From NCBI GenBank assembly GCA_023935145.1, contig CM043700.1, positions 136,682,828 through 136,746,827 on the forward strand: DNA of 64,000 nt, read 5' to 3'. The DNA is from Bretschneidera sinensis. Taxonomy: Eukaryota > Streptophyta > Magnoliopsida > Brassicales > Akaniaceae. The notes under the pieces were generated by a model, which saw nothing but the letters and a program-made list of their open reading frames with translations, had not been told where the DNA came from and made no database searches. The position numbers and the translations under genes were made by a program. Positions 36,501 to 48,036 of this stretch are shown here, piece by piece. How positions within the stretch are numbered: position 1 is the first letter of the stretch; the number at the start of each line of letters is the position of its first letter.

Positions 36501-37428
36501 GAAACAATTTCTCTCTAAAAATTTTGATATGAAAGATATGGGTGAGGCATCTTATGTCATTGGCATTAAGATCCATAGAGATAGACCTCGAGGTGTTTTA
36601 GGTCTGTCACAAGAAACCTATATCAACAAAGTTTTAGAGAGATTTCGGATGATAGATTGTTCACCAAGTGTAGCTCCCATTGTGAAGGGTGATAGGTTTA
36701 ATTTGAACCAATGCCCGAAGAACGATTTTGAGAGGGAATCTATGAAGAACATTCCATATGTTTCTACAGTCGGAAGCTTTATGTATGCTCATGTCTGTAC
36801 TAGACCTGACATTGCATTTGTTGTAGGGATGCTAGGGCGATATCAAAGTAACCCAGGTATAGACCACTAGAGAGCTGCAAAGAAAGTAATGAGGTATCTT
36901 CATGGAACTAAAGATTACAAGCTTATATATAGACAGACGGACAATCTGGATGTGATTGGTTACTCTGATTCAGACTTTGCTGGCTGTGTTGATTCACGTA
37001 AATCAACATCAGGGTACATTTTTCTGATGGTCGATGGAGCTGTTTCTTGGAGAAGTGTCAAGCAGACACTGACTGCTACTTCTACTATGGAAGCCGAGTT
37101 CGTCTCCTGTTTTGAGGCCACTTAACATGGTGTATGGCTTAGGAGTTTTATTTCTGGGCTTAGAGTCATGGATTTTATATCTAGGCCATTAAGAATTTTC
37201 TGCGACAATTCAGCTGCTGTCTTTATGGTTAAGAACAATAAAAGTGGAAATCGAAGTAAACACATCGACATTAAGTATTTAGCCATAAGAGAACGTGTAA
37301 AAGAAAAGAAAGTGGTCATTGAACACATTAGCACTGAATTGATGATCGTTAATCCTTTGACTAAAGGCATGCCACCTATGAAATTCAAGGATCATGTAGA
37401 GAAAATGGGACTTGGTTCCACTTTGTAA
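33520..37428 (+). pseudogene. Copia gag-pol polyprotein (gag, protease, integrase, RT, RNase H), broken
   Basis: Gag begins near 33520 (DIPELRGDNYK) with a stop at about 33582. Capsid sequence runs to about 34150 and then jumps to the protease without a CCHC knuckle. The protease site reads DSRST where DSGAT is usual. Pre-integrase (WHQRLGHIS) and integrase (HTDICCPDM, FIDDYSRY) follow, with stops at 34974, near 35127 and near 35305. RT (KWFFKTKKDS, then YVDD at about 36448) has a stop at 36333 and a one-base slip in the T-run near 36430. RNase H (YSDSDFAGC, then FCDNSAA) has stops at 36868 and 37123, and the frame ends at 37428. Several stops are explained by C-to-T change in Gln or Arg codons, the signature of methylated, silenced repeats. 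Confidence 0.92.
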
Positions 37429-37712
37429 GTGTATACATACAGTTTATTAATGAAATTCTTACATATTTTGATGTTTTCTCATATTCATGTGCACTTTAAT
37501 TTCTTTGAGAAAACTCATCTGTATAGGACCAAGAATAAACATAGGGTTTATTCATTAAGAAATGTTACCACATGAAGAATAATACTTGAGGAACTAAATG
37601 CATCGTAATACATGGAAGGTAATACTCACTCTTAGAGGACTTATCGCCATGATTCATGTATTTACTTCTTAAAATACATCAATGGGATTAAGTTAGGTTA
37701 AACATATGGACC

Positions 37713-37723
37713 AAGTGGGAGAA
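37713..37723 (+). promoter_or_regulatory. Polypurine tract of the copia element
   Basis: AAGTGGGAGAA directly before the 3' LTR. Confidence 0.85.
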
Positions 37724-38483
37724 TGTAATAAATTCATGCACTTTCAAGCATTCATGGTGGCCATTAAGTGGATATCATTTCAATATGGTAGAGTCAATTG
37801 TGCACTATATGGTGGAGTCAATTGTGGCCATTAAGTGAAGGCCATTAAGCTCCACAAAGAATTAATTGTGGCTAAATTAATTCAAGCACTATATGATGGC
37901 AATTATGCTCCGCTAAGAATTAATTGTGGCCAAATTAATTCAAGCACTATATGGTGGATCAATTAAGTGGAGGCAAGTATGCTCCACTATGAATTAGTTG
38001 TGACCAAATTAATTCAATCATTCTTAGTGCATTTCTCCTATAAATAGAATGACCATAGAGCATATTGAAGTTAGAGAGAAAACAAAAGGTGTATGCTTAA
38101 GTTATATTGGTTCATATTCTCAATAGTTGTATCGAGAATATAAGGTATATGTAACCAAATCTATATATGGTCCATGTTTAACCCTTTAACCTCCCATTGA
38201 TTGTTGTAATAAGTGTATAGAATACGGATGGACGTTCTTGATGGGAGAACAAATATAAATCCAGTTTTGGTCCCTAGACTCGGTACTACTCATTTTTCTT
38301 TCATACACCATCAATTGAAGAGAGTTCTGAGAGTTTAGAAGAACCAATATCGAAAGAATAGCGGATTGTGTAAGTGAAAAACTTCAATGGCCGGAGGTAT
38401 GTTTACGGTCTTTATAATTCCGCATTTAATCTATATACTATTTAAGTTGTTTAGCATGTTTAGATTTTATTTAAGTTCTAACA
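37724..38483 (+). repeat. 3' LTR of the copia element
   Basis: 760 bp. Contains about three imperfect copies of a unit with GAATTAATTGTGGC, AAATTAATTCAAGCACTATA and ATGCTCC, where the 5' LTR has one. Confidence 0.95.
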
Positions 38484-38488
38484 ATAGT

Positions 38489-39724
38489 CACTGATTTGTG
38501 TTAGATTATGGAGTTTAGGCAGATATCATAAATTGTGAGATATCTCCACTGGGTTTAAATAATGTATTGGGCAAAATCCAAATTCAGCCCACTTCATTCA
38601 TGGTTATAGATTATAATTATAAAATCATTTGTTCATAAATCTTATTTTTCATTTATTATTGTGATTTCATTAAAAAAATAAAAAATAATGAAAAAATATA
38701 AATGACTAGTAATCATTTTTTAAAATTATTGTGTAATTTTTAATATTTTAAAATAATAGTTAAATATAATGATATGTATAACACTGTTCGTTCATGATTC
38801 AGTTGACTTGACCAAATTGACCAACTTCAAAAATCAAAATCAGTTGGGTCATTATCAGGGTCACCGTGCCTCTATGTAACTTTTTAACAGAGGACATATG
38901 TATCCACATCATTAACAACAACATTACAACAGCGAAACCATGTGATTAGGTCCTCGACCACTTTCGTCCTTCCCCCTTCTTTATCATCCGAGAATCGGTC
39001 GACCATGGAGGTGGACTTATCTCTAATTTTTACATCACCTACAAATTCAAGTAAGAGTATTAATTAAGATTATAAATTCCGTTTTGAAACGATTAAAATG
39101 TTTTGATTTCAGTAATAAATTAAAATAAATTAATTTTATATATATATATATATTTATTTTGATTTGTATCGATTTATTTTGACCGTTTTGATCGAAACAC
39201 TTTAATTAAAAGATATTTCATTTGTCTAATAATAATTGTCATGTTTATTATTTTGTCAATTAAATAAATAATTTTTTTTCATATAATGTTAAATTAGAAT
39301 TTAATTTTCTTTCATATATACATAAATAGAGCTTAGAATTTTTTTAAAAAAATATTTTTTTTAAAATTTTAAAATAATATATATAATAATAATTAAAATT
39401 AAATAAAAATAATTAAAATTAAATAAAAATAATAAATAATAAATAACAATCGTTTTGAGACAAAAAGTGTACAAAATAACAAAGATATGTATAACATCCT
39501 AATTGAAGACTTGATTCGAAGAAGAATCTCTTCAAAATTGGTCTCGAAACGTAAATTGATCCTTCTTTGCTTTTCCTAAACTGTCACCACTCAACAACAT
39601 TGGTATAATAGATTAATTTTCTGTGAATTAAACGTAAACTATGAGTGCAAGTTATTCTAATGAGCAAATGTTGATTTTCAAACTAAATGTGAATTTAAAT
39701 TTGGGATCTTTTAGAAAATCAAAG
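38489..39724. other. AT-rich spacer
   Basis: Contains a short TA run near 39140-39151 and long A- or T-rich stretches. No gene or element could be supported. Confidence 0.5.
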
Positions 39725-40345
39725 GAAAGAAGAAAAGAAATGGAAAATCGAGTTTGACTCATGAGAGTTAATACAATCGACTAGATAATCAGGAAGAGTC
39801 TTTCTGTGATTCATTCAGTTGATTGAATGATTGATTCAGTTGAATGAATGAAAGACAAAAACTTTTTGTTACTTGTTTAGTTGACTGAATGCTCGAGACC
39901 TGATTATTTTAATGAAACCATGAAGTTCAATTGACTGGTTCCACTTAAGAATGTTAAATGATAGTTGCTCGTGAAATAGAGTGTCTTTTGATAAGAGATA
40001 CTTAGTTATTTCAATTTAGTATTGAACCAAGGTGTCTTTGATGAAGAGACACTAATTAAACGTTATAAAAAAAGTGTTTAACTGTCATAATTTGCAGATT
40101 TAAATAATCTCTCTTCTTCTTCTTTTCTTCTCCAAAAACACTGATATTTTTATACTTAGAAATTCTACAAATTTTCAAAACATAAGTGTTCTTCAGCTAT
40201 AAACTCATAGAAGCTGTTGTAGGTTGTTCTTCACAAATGTAAAGTGCAGAACAACAACAGAGCTTCATTGTATCTTGGAGGAATTTCGTCAGACCTTCTT
40301 GCATCAGTGAAAGGCGAAAGAAACCTTAAGGAAAGTGACATAGTC
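39725..40345 (+). repeat. Dispersed LTR-like repeat, copy 1
   Basis: Aligns along its length with 46880-47400: TTCAGTTGATTGAATGATTG, GCCCGAGACCTGATT-type, GAGACACTAATTAAAC, CTCTCTTCTTCTTC, ACATAAGTGTT, GTGAAAGGCGAAAGAAACC. It has a TATAAAA box near 40061 and a pyrimidine-rich stretch after it, as in copia LTRs. No coding domain adjoins it, so it is a fragment or solo LTR. Confidence 0.6.
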
Positions 40346-41153
40346 ATGCCTTGAAGCCTTCCATTTTCTAATTTCTTTTGATAAACAACCCTCCTTTTCC
40401 CCAGAGATATATAACAACAAAGTTATTTGGTGTTATGTAAGAAACTTCACTAATGATAAACGGTCCATAAAAATAGATCACCTTTTTGGGACCACAATCT
40501 TTTTCATTTAATAATTGAAATGGAGGTCAAGTTCATGGTAAGATTGAATGTTGACAAATTTGAATTTGAATATTATTCATTTGATGATGTAACATTCAAT
40601 TTCACTATAAACTTGACTGTATTTCAATTTTTAAATGAAGAGAATCATGATCCACCATCTTGGACACCCCTCATAGTTTCACTCGCTACAATGATTTATT
40701 AAAGACAAAACTGGAAAAAACATAGAAAAAGTACCAGTGTAGCACCCTATAAATTGTTAGTCTAGCTTTCGGAGGTCCAAAATAATGATCTGTTTATGTG
40801 GTAAAGGATATGTAAGGGATGAGCAAAACCGTCTACACTGAAAAAAAAAAAAAAAAAAGTATCTTGCTTTCACTTTTCTTCTTTATGCTCTCTATTTTGG
40901 GGCTTGGGCCGTGAATATGATCTTCCCAAGCTAGCTTTGGCAAGAGTATTTAATTTTCCACACAACTCAAACAAAGAGAGGGTAAAAATACCATTTTACT
41001 AATATTCAGATTTATTATAACATCTCTCAATGAATTTTTCATGGGAACGTAACAGTAAAGTTACCTTCAAGGAGGAGGAAAACTAGAAAATATATGAAAT
41101 AATTTATAAGAAATTTTTTTGAGAAAAGAGATAAAAGCTTTTAAAATTATACA
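40346..41153. other. Spacer and 3' flank of the Dof gene
   Basis: A run of 18 A at 40841-40858 may be the tail of a small retroposon, but no body could be defined. The 60-codon open frame at 40520-40702 has no features. Confidence 0.4.
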
Positions 41154-41984
41154 TTAAGGTTTTGAGAAAACTTCTAACCCCGAAAGATCGAAGGAACTCC
41201 AATTATCCGTGATATGATTTGAAGGAATCTTTAACTGATCATCAGCTGGAAACGAATCAAAATGTCGCAATTGCACGATTGGCTGCCAAGAAAAACTTGG
41301 ATTAATAATTGTTGCAGAATCATCATCATGAGACCAAAGAGCATCTTGTATCACTTCATTATCAATCAAACTTAGCAACCCAAATTGATCATTTTCCATG
41401 AATTCTCTAACTGTGTTTTTCTTCTTGCTGCTTTTCTGCTACAGGGACTACTTGATGATTATCTGCAGGAAGTTGTTCTCCAGCAAAATCCAATGGCTCG
41501 TGGCTTTCGATCAAATTCAATACTGTCTCATTTTGGCATCAGATACATCAATCACCGCATCAGATTCCTCGTCAGGAAATTCTTGATTTCTTTGATCGCC
41601 ATTCAAGAAGTTAGCAAAAACAACGGCCAAATCAATATCAGAAGAAGACCCAGTTGGCTGATGAACCAATGGGCCTGCGTCAGGTGAAGGACTGGACTCT
41701 AATGGTTCATTTGGGTTCGAACAAAAACCACCCAAATGGTTCGTGGATCGGGCAAGCCTAACTGACTTGGATCTAAGATTCTTGCGACAACCACCACCAA
41801 CAGGCACGTTCCTTAAGGAACCACCATTGGTCCAATGCCTTTTACAGCCTTTGCAAAAGTATATAGGCTGCGACAAGCTGTAATTGTTGTAGTAACAAAA
41901 CTTGGTGTTTGAAGATGCGCAACGAGGGCAATTTGGGGCAACTTTTTCACCGTTGGATCTCCATTTCTTATCCATAATTGGCAA
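41154..41984 (-). CDS. Dof zinc-finger transcription factor with a compensating frameshift pair
   Basis: Dof proteins are plant-specific factors that bind AAAG sites in promoters. The first frame (41984-41517, 155 residues) carries the whole Dof finger: Cys19, Cys22, Cys44, Cys47 in CX2CX21CX2C, then [24 protein letters not shown] replaces the more usual CRRYWT. It then stops at 41517. A second frame continues 41534-41412 with acidic, Gln/Glu-rich coding character, and the original frame resumes as MENDQFGLL (41399) to a stop at 41154. The two shifts, near 41534 and 41412, are one missing and one extra base in A-runs and cancel out. Corrected length would be about 276 residues, normal for Dof. 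It is either a sequencing artefact or a C-terminally truncated allele; the DNA-binding part is intact either way. Confidence 0.85.
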
Positions 41985-42867
41985 ATTATGATTGTGATTT
42001 GTTGTGTACTCTACTGTTTATTAGGCGGATTGAGTGTGGTTAACCTTACATTTGGGCTGGGAGGATGTAAATTGGTCTAATTAATTTGTTGATGTCCAAC
42101 GAAAAGTAAAATACAAATGGTAATTATAGAGCTTACTTGTATTGTGTACATATATAAGCAAGAACATGAACAGTTTTTATGACAAGAAATTGAGAACATT
42201 CGAACGTCTAAACCTTAAGCGAATTCAGAACATTCGAATCACGTGGGGGGTTTCACGTCAACTTCATGGAAGATGTGATGTAGAGGATTAGTAGTAGCTA
42301 GCTTTCACCTCTAAACCTCTCTGTTTCTTATATGCTCGACCACTACAGAAACTCATCATGATCCTTTATCACGAAAATCTTGATTGATACGTATAAAGTA
42401 AGAAACAAAAAAAAAAATATGAAAAATTGTTTTTTAGTCTTTTGAAAATTTTGATATTTGTAAACACAAATGAGCTTAAGAATTTAATTCAAAATTTAAA
42501 ATAAAAATAATTATAAATTTATAACTATCAATTTATTGAGATTAATAACAAATTTGTAACTTTCAATTTATTAAGTATATTAAAATAACCAAATAATGAC
42601 TATTGAAAAAAATCATTAGATAATTACAAGATGTGTAACTATCAATTTTATTATTATATTAAAATAACTAAATAAGGGATATTAAAAAACCATAAATAAT
42701 TATGAGAAATTTAATTTTTTTTAAAAACAGCTGAGAAGTTTAATTATAAGCTTGGGGGCTTGGTAGAATTTGAAAGGAAGATGTTGCATCCAATTGACAA
42801 AAGCAATTCATGATGTTAAAAATCAACCAAAACAGGCGGTGTTAAAGAACACTGACGCACTCAAGGG
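41985..42867. other. 5' flank of the Dof gene
   Basis: AT-rich; includes the likely minus-strand promoter. No convincing core element. Confidence 0.35.
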
Positions 42868-42932
42868 TTCTCTCATGGTTAGACAGTTGAGCTGCACAAG
42901 ACAAACCAACTCGTATAACAGCAGCCACACAC
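42868..42932 (-). pseudogene. Relic of the LRR-XII kinase C-terminus
   Basis: About 65 bp nearly identical to 52187-52254 and 55620-55690 of the two RLK copies. The minus strand encodes CVAAVIRVGLSCAAQL, then loses a few bases and ends at the counterpart of the TMRE motif. No other kinase sequence adjoins it on either side. Confidence 0.85.
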
Positions 42933-42949
42933 CCATTTAATTCAAAGTT

Positions 42950-45450
42950 TTCACTTACTTTAGTCGAACTCAATTAACAGCCTCTAAGCTCATATTTCTA
43001 TTCACTCACACAATTTATAGCATCCTCCCAACTTTTTTGATCCATTTGGTAGTTTATCTCTTTATTTTTATTTAATTTCTTAGTTCCCGCTCAAAAAATT
43101 TCACCTTTATATAATTAATATTATATATATACTGAACTCCATCTAGAATTGCTTTTTTCTATTTTAAAAAGATAAATTACAATTTATTTTGTCACCATCT
43201 CTCATGAGTTAACTTAAGTCATTATTCTCGTATGAAGTTAATAAACTCCATTAATTAGTTTGTTTTAACAATTTCTTCACCTATATTTTCACTTTGATGC
43301 TCATAAAACTTTTCTCTACTTTTGATCATATCTCAAAGTCATTACTCTTCCTCTTTTCTCGAAATCACTTCACTCCTTCACATGATCTTTTGATTAAATC
43401 TCTCACCCACTTCTCATAATTATACTCCATATATCATATCAGATCACTACTCATCTTACACACCTAATTTTCATGAGAACCATCAAATAACCCTTTACTT
43501 AAAAAGCAATTACGGTGTTCTCCATAATTTTTTAGTTATTATCACCTAAGGTTAGCCAATTTAAACTTCTCACCCATTCCATTTAAAACTTTATGTTACC
43601 TCAATCTTGTTGATTTTTTTTCTATATAAACCCTTTACTCTTTAATTCATCTTTTCACTATTTAGTTCATTGAATCATATCATCGTCACTTATTTACTTG
43701 CCTCTATTTCTTCATAAGCATCAGAACTTTTACCTTACTCTTTTCAAGTTATTATTTAACACTCATTCTACTCATCACGTACACTATTATCATCACTAGT
43801 AAAATTCGTATATCATTTTGAGTTTTAATTTACACAACTTTATTCATTTTAGAGTTTAAATCCTCTAGAAAACCATCCAAAATATCACTTTCTACGCCTC
43901 CCATTATCAAGCATTTTGATTACTTACACGATTTGTTCGAAATCGAACAATCTTCAATAGATTAAACATTATTAGTAGTACATCCATTATTATTTAACGT
44001 GCAAAGTCTATAGTCTTTACAAACCTTCAAAAAAAATTTGTCTTTTGTTTTTGCTCAGACTTTAATACTCTTTGCCCAATGTATACAATTAGTAAAAATT
44101 TCCCGGATCTCTTTAAAACTTCCCAAGTTCCTTTCAATTACTCAATAACTTCAAAATCACCACTACTTGGCATCTCTTAATTATATTATTCACTCATTAT
44201 GTACATAGTTTTGTAAAATTTGAAATTCTCTTTACTCTATTTTAAACGTCACCACATCCAACCCTCCAAGTCAGATTTTTATATCTCACCTTGTTTTACA
44301 AATACTTATTTTCTCCATCTGTCTTTGTTACAAGATCATTCCCCCAAATTTTATCTTTTTTTACATTCTTCTAAGTTTCAACAAACCCACAAGCTAGTTA
44401 CTTTATTCCCCACCATTTTATTAACTTTACTAACTAATAATTGTTAAATCTTTGTCATTAAGCAAATAGTAAAAATCATATTTAGCGGTTCTCAATCAAA
44501 ACTCTAACTCATCCAATGAATCTTTACACAAATCTTCTTGATCTCACATCCAACCTTTACTTCTCTTCATAACAAAAATTCTAACATTTTTATGCCTCAC
44601 TAAACTTTTGATCCCCGATACTATATCCCATTAATACTTTTACTAAGTTAATAGCCTCTATAGTTAACCACATGTCTCGTGCCTTCACTACTTACCATTT
44701 TTTCCTTTCATCCAAACTACTCTGAGATCAAATCCCCCAACATTTTCTACATTTATATTATGTCCACTCATCCCTTCCCATATTTTACTAGCTTCAAATT
44801 TGCACTTCTTAATTTACTCTACAAATAGAGTAGAACTTTTGGACTTATAAGTACCAATCTTTCATTTAACTCCCTTTTAAAATCTTTAATAAGAGTTCCA
44901 AGTTCTAGAGGAAATTCATTAATGTCCTTTGGTTAACACCTCATCACACTTGAATTTTGTTAAGATACAATATACTATTTCTCTTACAATTTTGTACAAC
45001 ATTTTTCCATCCTCAATGATTTCAATTTAAATTTCATTATTCAACTCCCCACTATAGTCACATACTTCAAATCAATTACACGATTTACTTTAATTATTCC
45101 CATGAAATTTCTATTCAAGATAAGTGCATATTTTCTCTAATATTATCATTCTTCAAATTCCAACTATCACAAAAATTTTCTTTTCTCATTAATCCAACAC
45201 CACTATTCCTTTACTCAAATTGTTTCTCCCTTTTTATCTTAATCACTTTCACCATTACCTCTCTCATTACGTCAACTATTTATTACAATAATTAATCTTG
45301 TTATCATTTTTCATGCTTGTTAATTCATCAAAATTCTAACAACATACCACTCTCCCATCTTTATTTAATATTTTAAAGTCAAGAATTCTTATCATTCTTA
45401 CAAAATTTCGGCACTACCTCCCCAAATTCCTGGACTTCTACATTTAAGAG
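42950..45450. other. 2.5-kb strand-asymmetric, G-poor plus strand
   Basis: The plus strand is dominated by T, A and C, with only a few G per 60 bases and many CTTC, CACT and ACTC words; no long open frame on either strand. The Tekay LTRs at the left of the window have a similar bias. I infer an old LTR or untranslated region of a minus-oriented retrotransposon, without direct sequence match. Confidence 0.4.
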
Positions 45451-45835
45451 TTTCCTTGAGAAGGATTATAAGTTTCATGGATATTTTCATAAGTTAGAAA
45501 AAGAAAATTTGGATGGAAGTAATTGAGCAAAATTATTCTAAACACTTTAATTTTAGGAAATCTTGATTTTTTTTTTCTATGATCTAGTTCTTGCAATATC
45601 TAATTAAAAAAATAGAGCATTAACATTTTGGCATCAACTTGAAAATTTAGGAGGATTGGAAAGAAAGTATGAGAATTGGGCATATTTATGATTTTGAAAA
45701 ATTATTATCCTTAATTGATTTTTGATAACATGAACAATTATGATTTCTTGATAAATAGCATTATAGTAAGAAGTTGGTTTATATGCATGCTTGAGCTTCA
45801 AATAAGTCCGTGTATGTATATATATATATACATAT
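45451..45835. other. AT-rich spacer ending in a TA microsatellite
   Basis: The last 20 bp (45816-45835) are TATATATATATACATAT, which adjoins the solo LTR. Confidence 0.5.
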
Positions 45836-46674
45836 TGTTGGGAAACCACCCTCAAGATGCCCAGGAGGTGATCTTCCAAACACCCAAGTCTAGAATGAAT
45901 TGTAAAGAACAGAATCAAACCAATCAAAGAAAGAACACAAGCAATTTGTTATTGAGGTTTGGCAAATGCCTACATCCCCGTGAGCTACTCCGAGTAAATC
46001 AATGGTTCTTACAAGTTACAACAACTTCTCTTCAAGAAACCTCTTGTTCTTGAAGAACGAAAGAAGAGAGAAAAGAAAGTGATATGGTCTTGAGTTACCC
46101 TGGAATTTTCCCCAAGAAAATTTCACTTACAAGTCCTTTGAATCCAATCTATACTACTCTCTCTCTCTCTCTAAACAACCAGCCTCTCTACAAAGAATCT
46201 CTCTTGTGTTTAGTATCTTTGCACTCTTACAATTTATCTCACATTCACATTCACATGTTATGAGATTGAAGCTAGGTGACTCTTTATATAGTGCACCAAC
46301 TTCTTGACCAATCTTGAAGGTTAATCTCCACCCTTAGATCTTGAGGATCAATCAATCATAGCCCCTCATCAATTCTAAATGATCTTGTGCATTTTGATCA
46401 TGCCTCACACACCATTTGAAATGTTGAAACAAAAGCATCAGGTGTGCCTTCAAGCTGCGGCCTAGAACAGGGCATGTCGCGGCCTAGAACAGGGTTGAAC
46501 CACCTCCACTCTTCACCATGCTGGGCGCTGCACCTTGGGGAAGTCGAGCCATGGCGCGGCCTGGAGGGCACACATCCTGGACTTGCTGCAGGGTGAGGCG
46601 TGCACACCTTGAGCCGCGGCCTGGAGGCCTGAAGCTAAAGCTTTTTAAACCTTGTTTAAGCCTTAGACAAATAC

Positions 46675-46679
<5 letters not shown>
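45836..46679 (-). mobile_element. Solo LTR inserted in a TA microsatellite
   Basis: 844 bp beginning TGTTGGGAAACC and ending ACCAACA, that is with inverted TGTTGG/CCAACA termini. A TATATAAAG box on the minus strand (46290-46282) gives its orientation. There is no internal retroelement sequence on either side. (TA)n flanks both ends, so the target-site duplication (CATAT/TATAT) cannot be read cleanly. Confidence 0.8.

Positions 46680-46720
<41 letters not shown>
46680..46720. repeat. (TA)n microsatellite
   Basis: About 20 uninterrupted AT units directly right of the solo LTR. Confidence 0.97.
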
Positions 46721-46722
<2 letters not shown>

Positions 46723-46879
46723 TTGAAGGAAAAAAAACAAGGATAAGGAGGTTGTGCAAGGATAATTGTTGGTGGCATCGTGAGGTGAGTTTTAAATTAC
46801 TTTTGGTAAGCGTGTAAAATGGTAAAATAAAAAAAATGAAAGGTTAAAAGTATATACTTATGAACGATTATGGAAGTAT

Positions 46880-47402
46880 AAATATTGATGTTATGAGACT
46901 GAATGATTGATTCAATTGACTGAATGGAATGCAGAAACTCTTTGTTACTTGTTCAGTCGGTTGAACAAATGATTCAATCGACTGAATGCCCGAGACCTGA
47001 TTGTTTTAATGAAATTCATGAGATTCAGTCGATTTAGTGATGGAACCAGTCAATTGAATGTTCAAAAAATTTAAATTTTAAGAACATTAAATGACAGCTG
47101 CTCGTGAAATAGATTGTCTTTAAAGAAGAGACACTCAATTATTTTAGTTTAGTACTAAACCAATGTGTCTTTAATGGAAAGACACTAATTAAACACTATA
47201 AAAATGGTATTTAACTGTAATAATTTATAATTTGAATAATCTCTCTTCTTCTTCTCTTGTCCAAAGACACTGACCTTCTTATGTTTAGAAATTCTACAAA
47301 TTTCTAAAACATAAGTGTTTTTCATCCATAAACACATAGAAATTGTTGTGGGCTATTCTTCACCAGTGAAGGGTGAAATAAACCTTAAGGAAAGCGAACA
47401 AT
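46880..47402 (+). repeat. Dispersed LTR-like repeat, copy 2
   Basis: Second copy of the repeat at 39725-40345, same orientation, shortened at its right end by loss of the piece after the 'ATTCTTCAC' word. It ends at the AAGGAAAGCGA counterpart and directly joins the receptor-kinase relic. Confidence 0.6.
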
Positions 47403-47515
47403 ATTGATTAGCTGAAGATTCTCCTTTATGCTTGCGAACAATGGAACTGACCCTTAGAAATTATTGCTAGATATGTCAAGTAATTCAATCTTCCAAGCAT
47501 TGATTAGCAGAAGAT
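47403..47515 (-). pseudogene. Relic of the LRR-XII kinase LRR domain
   Basis: Matches 57780-57925 of the intact gene: CAGCTGAAGATTCT-type start, GAACAATGGAAC.GACCCTT, then AATTCAAT.TT..AAGCATTG. The minus strand still reads an LRR-like LLDISSNNF with a stop after it. Part of the repeat between the blocks is missing. Confidence 0.8.
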
Positions 47516-48036
47516 TTTCATAAAAATAAGGCTTATTTATCCTTCTTTACTCTCCCATGCTTTATAAAATTTCCAAGCAAGAGTAAGCAATCAAGCCCTC
47601 CCTTACTCTCCTAGTCTTTCTTTTCCTTTAAAACCCTTCCTCTTGAACACCCAGACATAGTGTAAATTTTTTTGTAAATCTCTCTTTTCTAACTAGTTAC
47701 TATCATCATCATTTTGTTATCTTTCCTTTTGTGGAGCACATGCATTTCAAAAGAAAACAAAGTTGAAAAATACATGATTCATGTTTTTGGGGACAAATTA
47801 AATGTTGATTACAAAGTTATCACTGATACTTTGTAGCTTTTGCTTAGTCCTCTTTTTAGAAATGTCTTAGCCAAGTCAAGTGGGCATTGATTGCACTCAT
47901 GCGTTAATGGTTCGTGTTCTTTTCCCAGCAGGATTACCAACAAAGCATGTAAGAGAGGAAATAACATATACTCCTAGTTGAATTACGGCTTATTTAGTGT
48001 GATTCTCTTTTGGTGTTTTGTGATAAAAATCAAAGA
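47516..48036. other. Relic of the 5' flank of the LRR-XII kinase gene
   Basis: 47760-47815 (AATACATGATTCATGTTTTT, then ATTACAAAGTTAT) resembles 58755-58810 upstream of the intact gene. 47990-48032 (GTGATTCTCTTTTGGTGTTT, then GTGATAAAAATCAAA) equals the first part of the 255-bp units at 59.1-62.9 kb. Confidence 0.6.

Larger units (their letters stand above)
31488..38483 (+). mobile_element. Ty1-copia LTR retrotransposon, structurally complete, coding region broken
   Basis: 5' LTR 31488-32097 and 3' LTR 37724-38483, both TGTAATAAATTC...GTTCTAACA. A perfect 5-bp target duplication ATAGT lies at 31483-31487 and 38484-38488. A PBS follows the 5' LTR and a purine tract precedes the 3' LTR. Integrase lies before RT, which defines copia. 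About 1.4 kb of AT-rich untranslated leader (32112-33519) precede gag. At least seven in-frame stops and a frameshift make it non-autonomous. Confidence 0.96.

Noticed and set aside
41411..41523. Intron in the Dof gene instead of frameshifts
   Set aside because: GT-AG pairs exist, but each joined frame I tried meets a stop; the intervening sequence also looks like coding sequence in a third frame.
46398..46817. Short GC-rich frames on both strands
   Set aside because: They lie in the solo LTR and the TA microsatellite, and encode low-complexity peptides.
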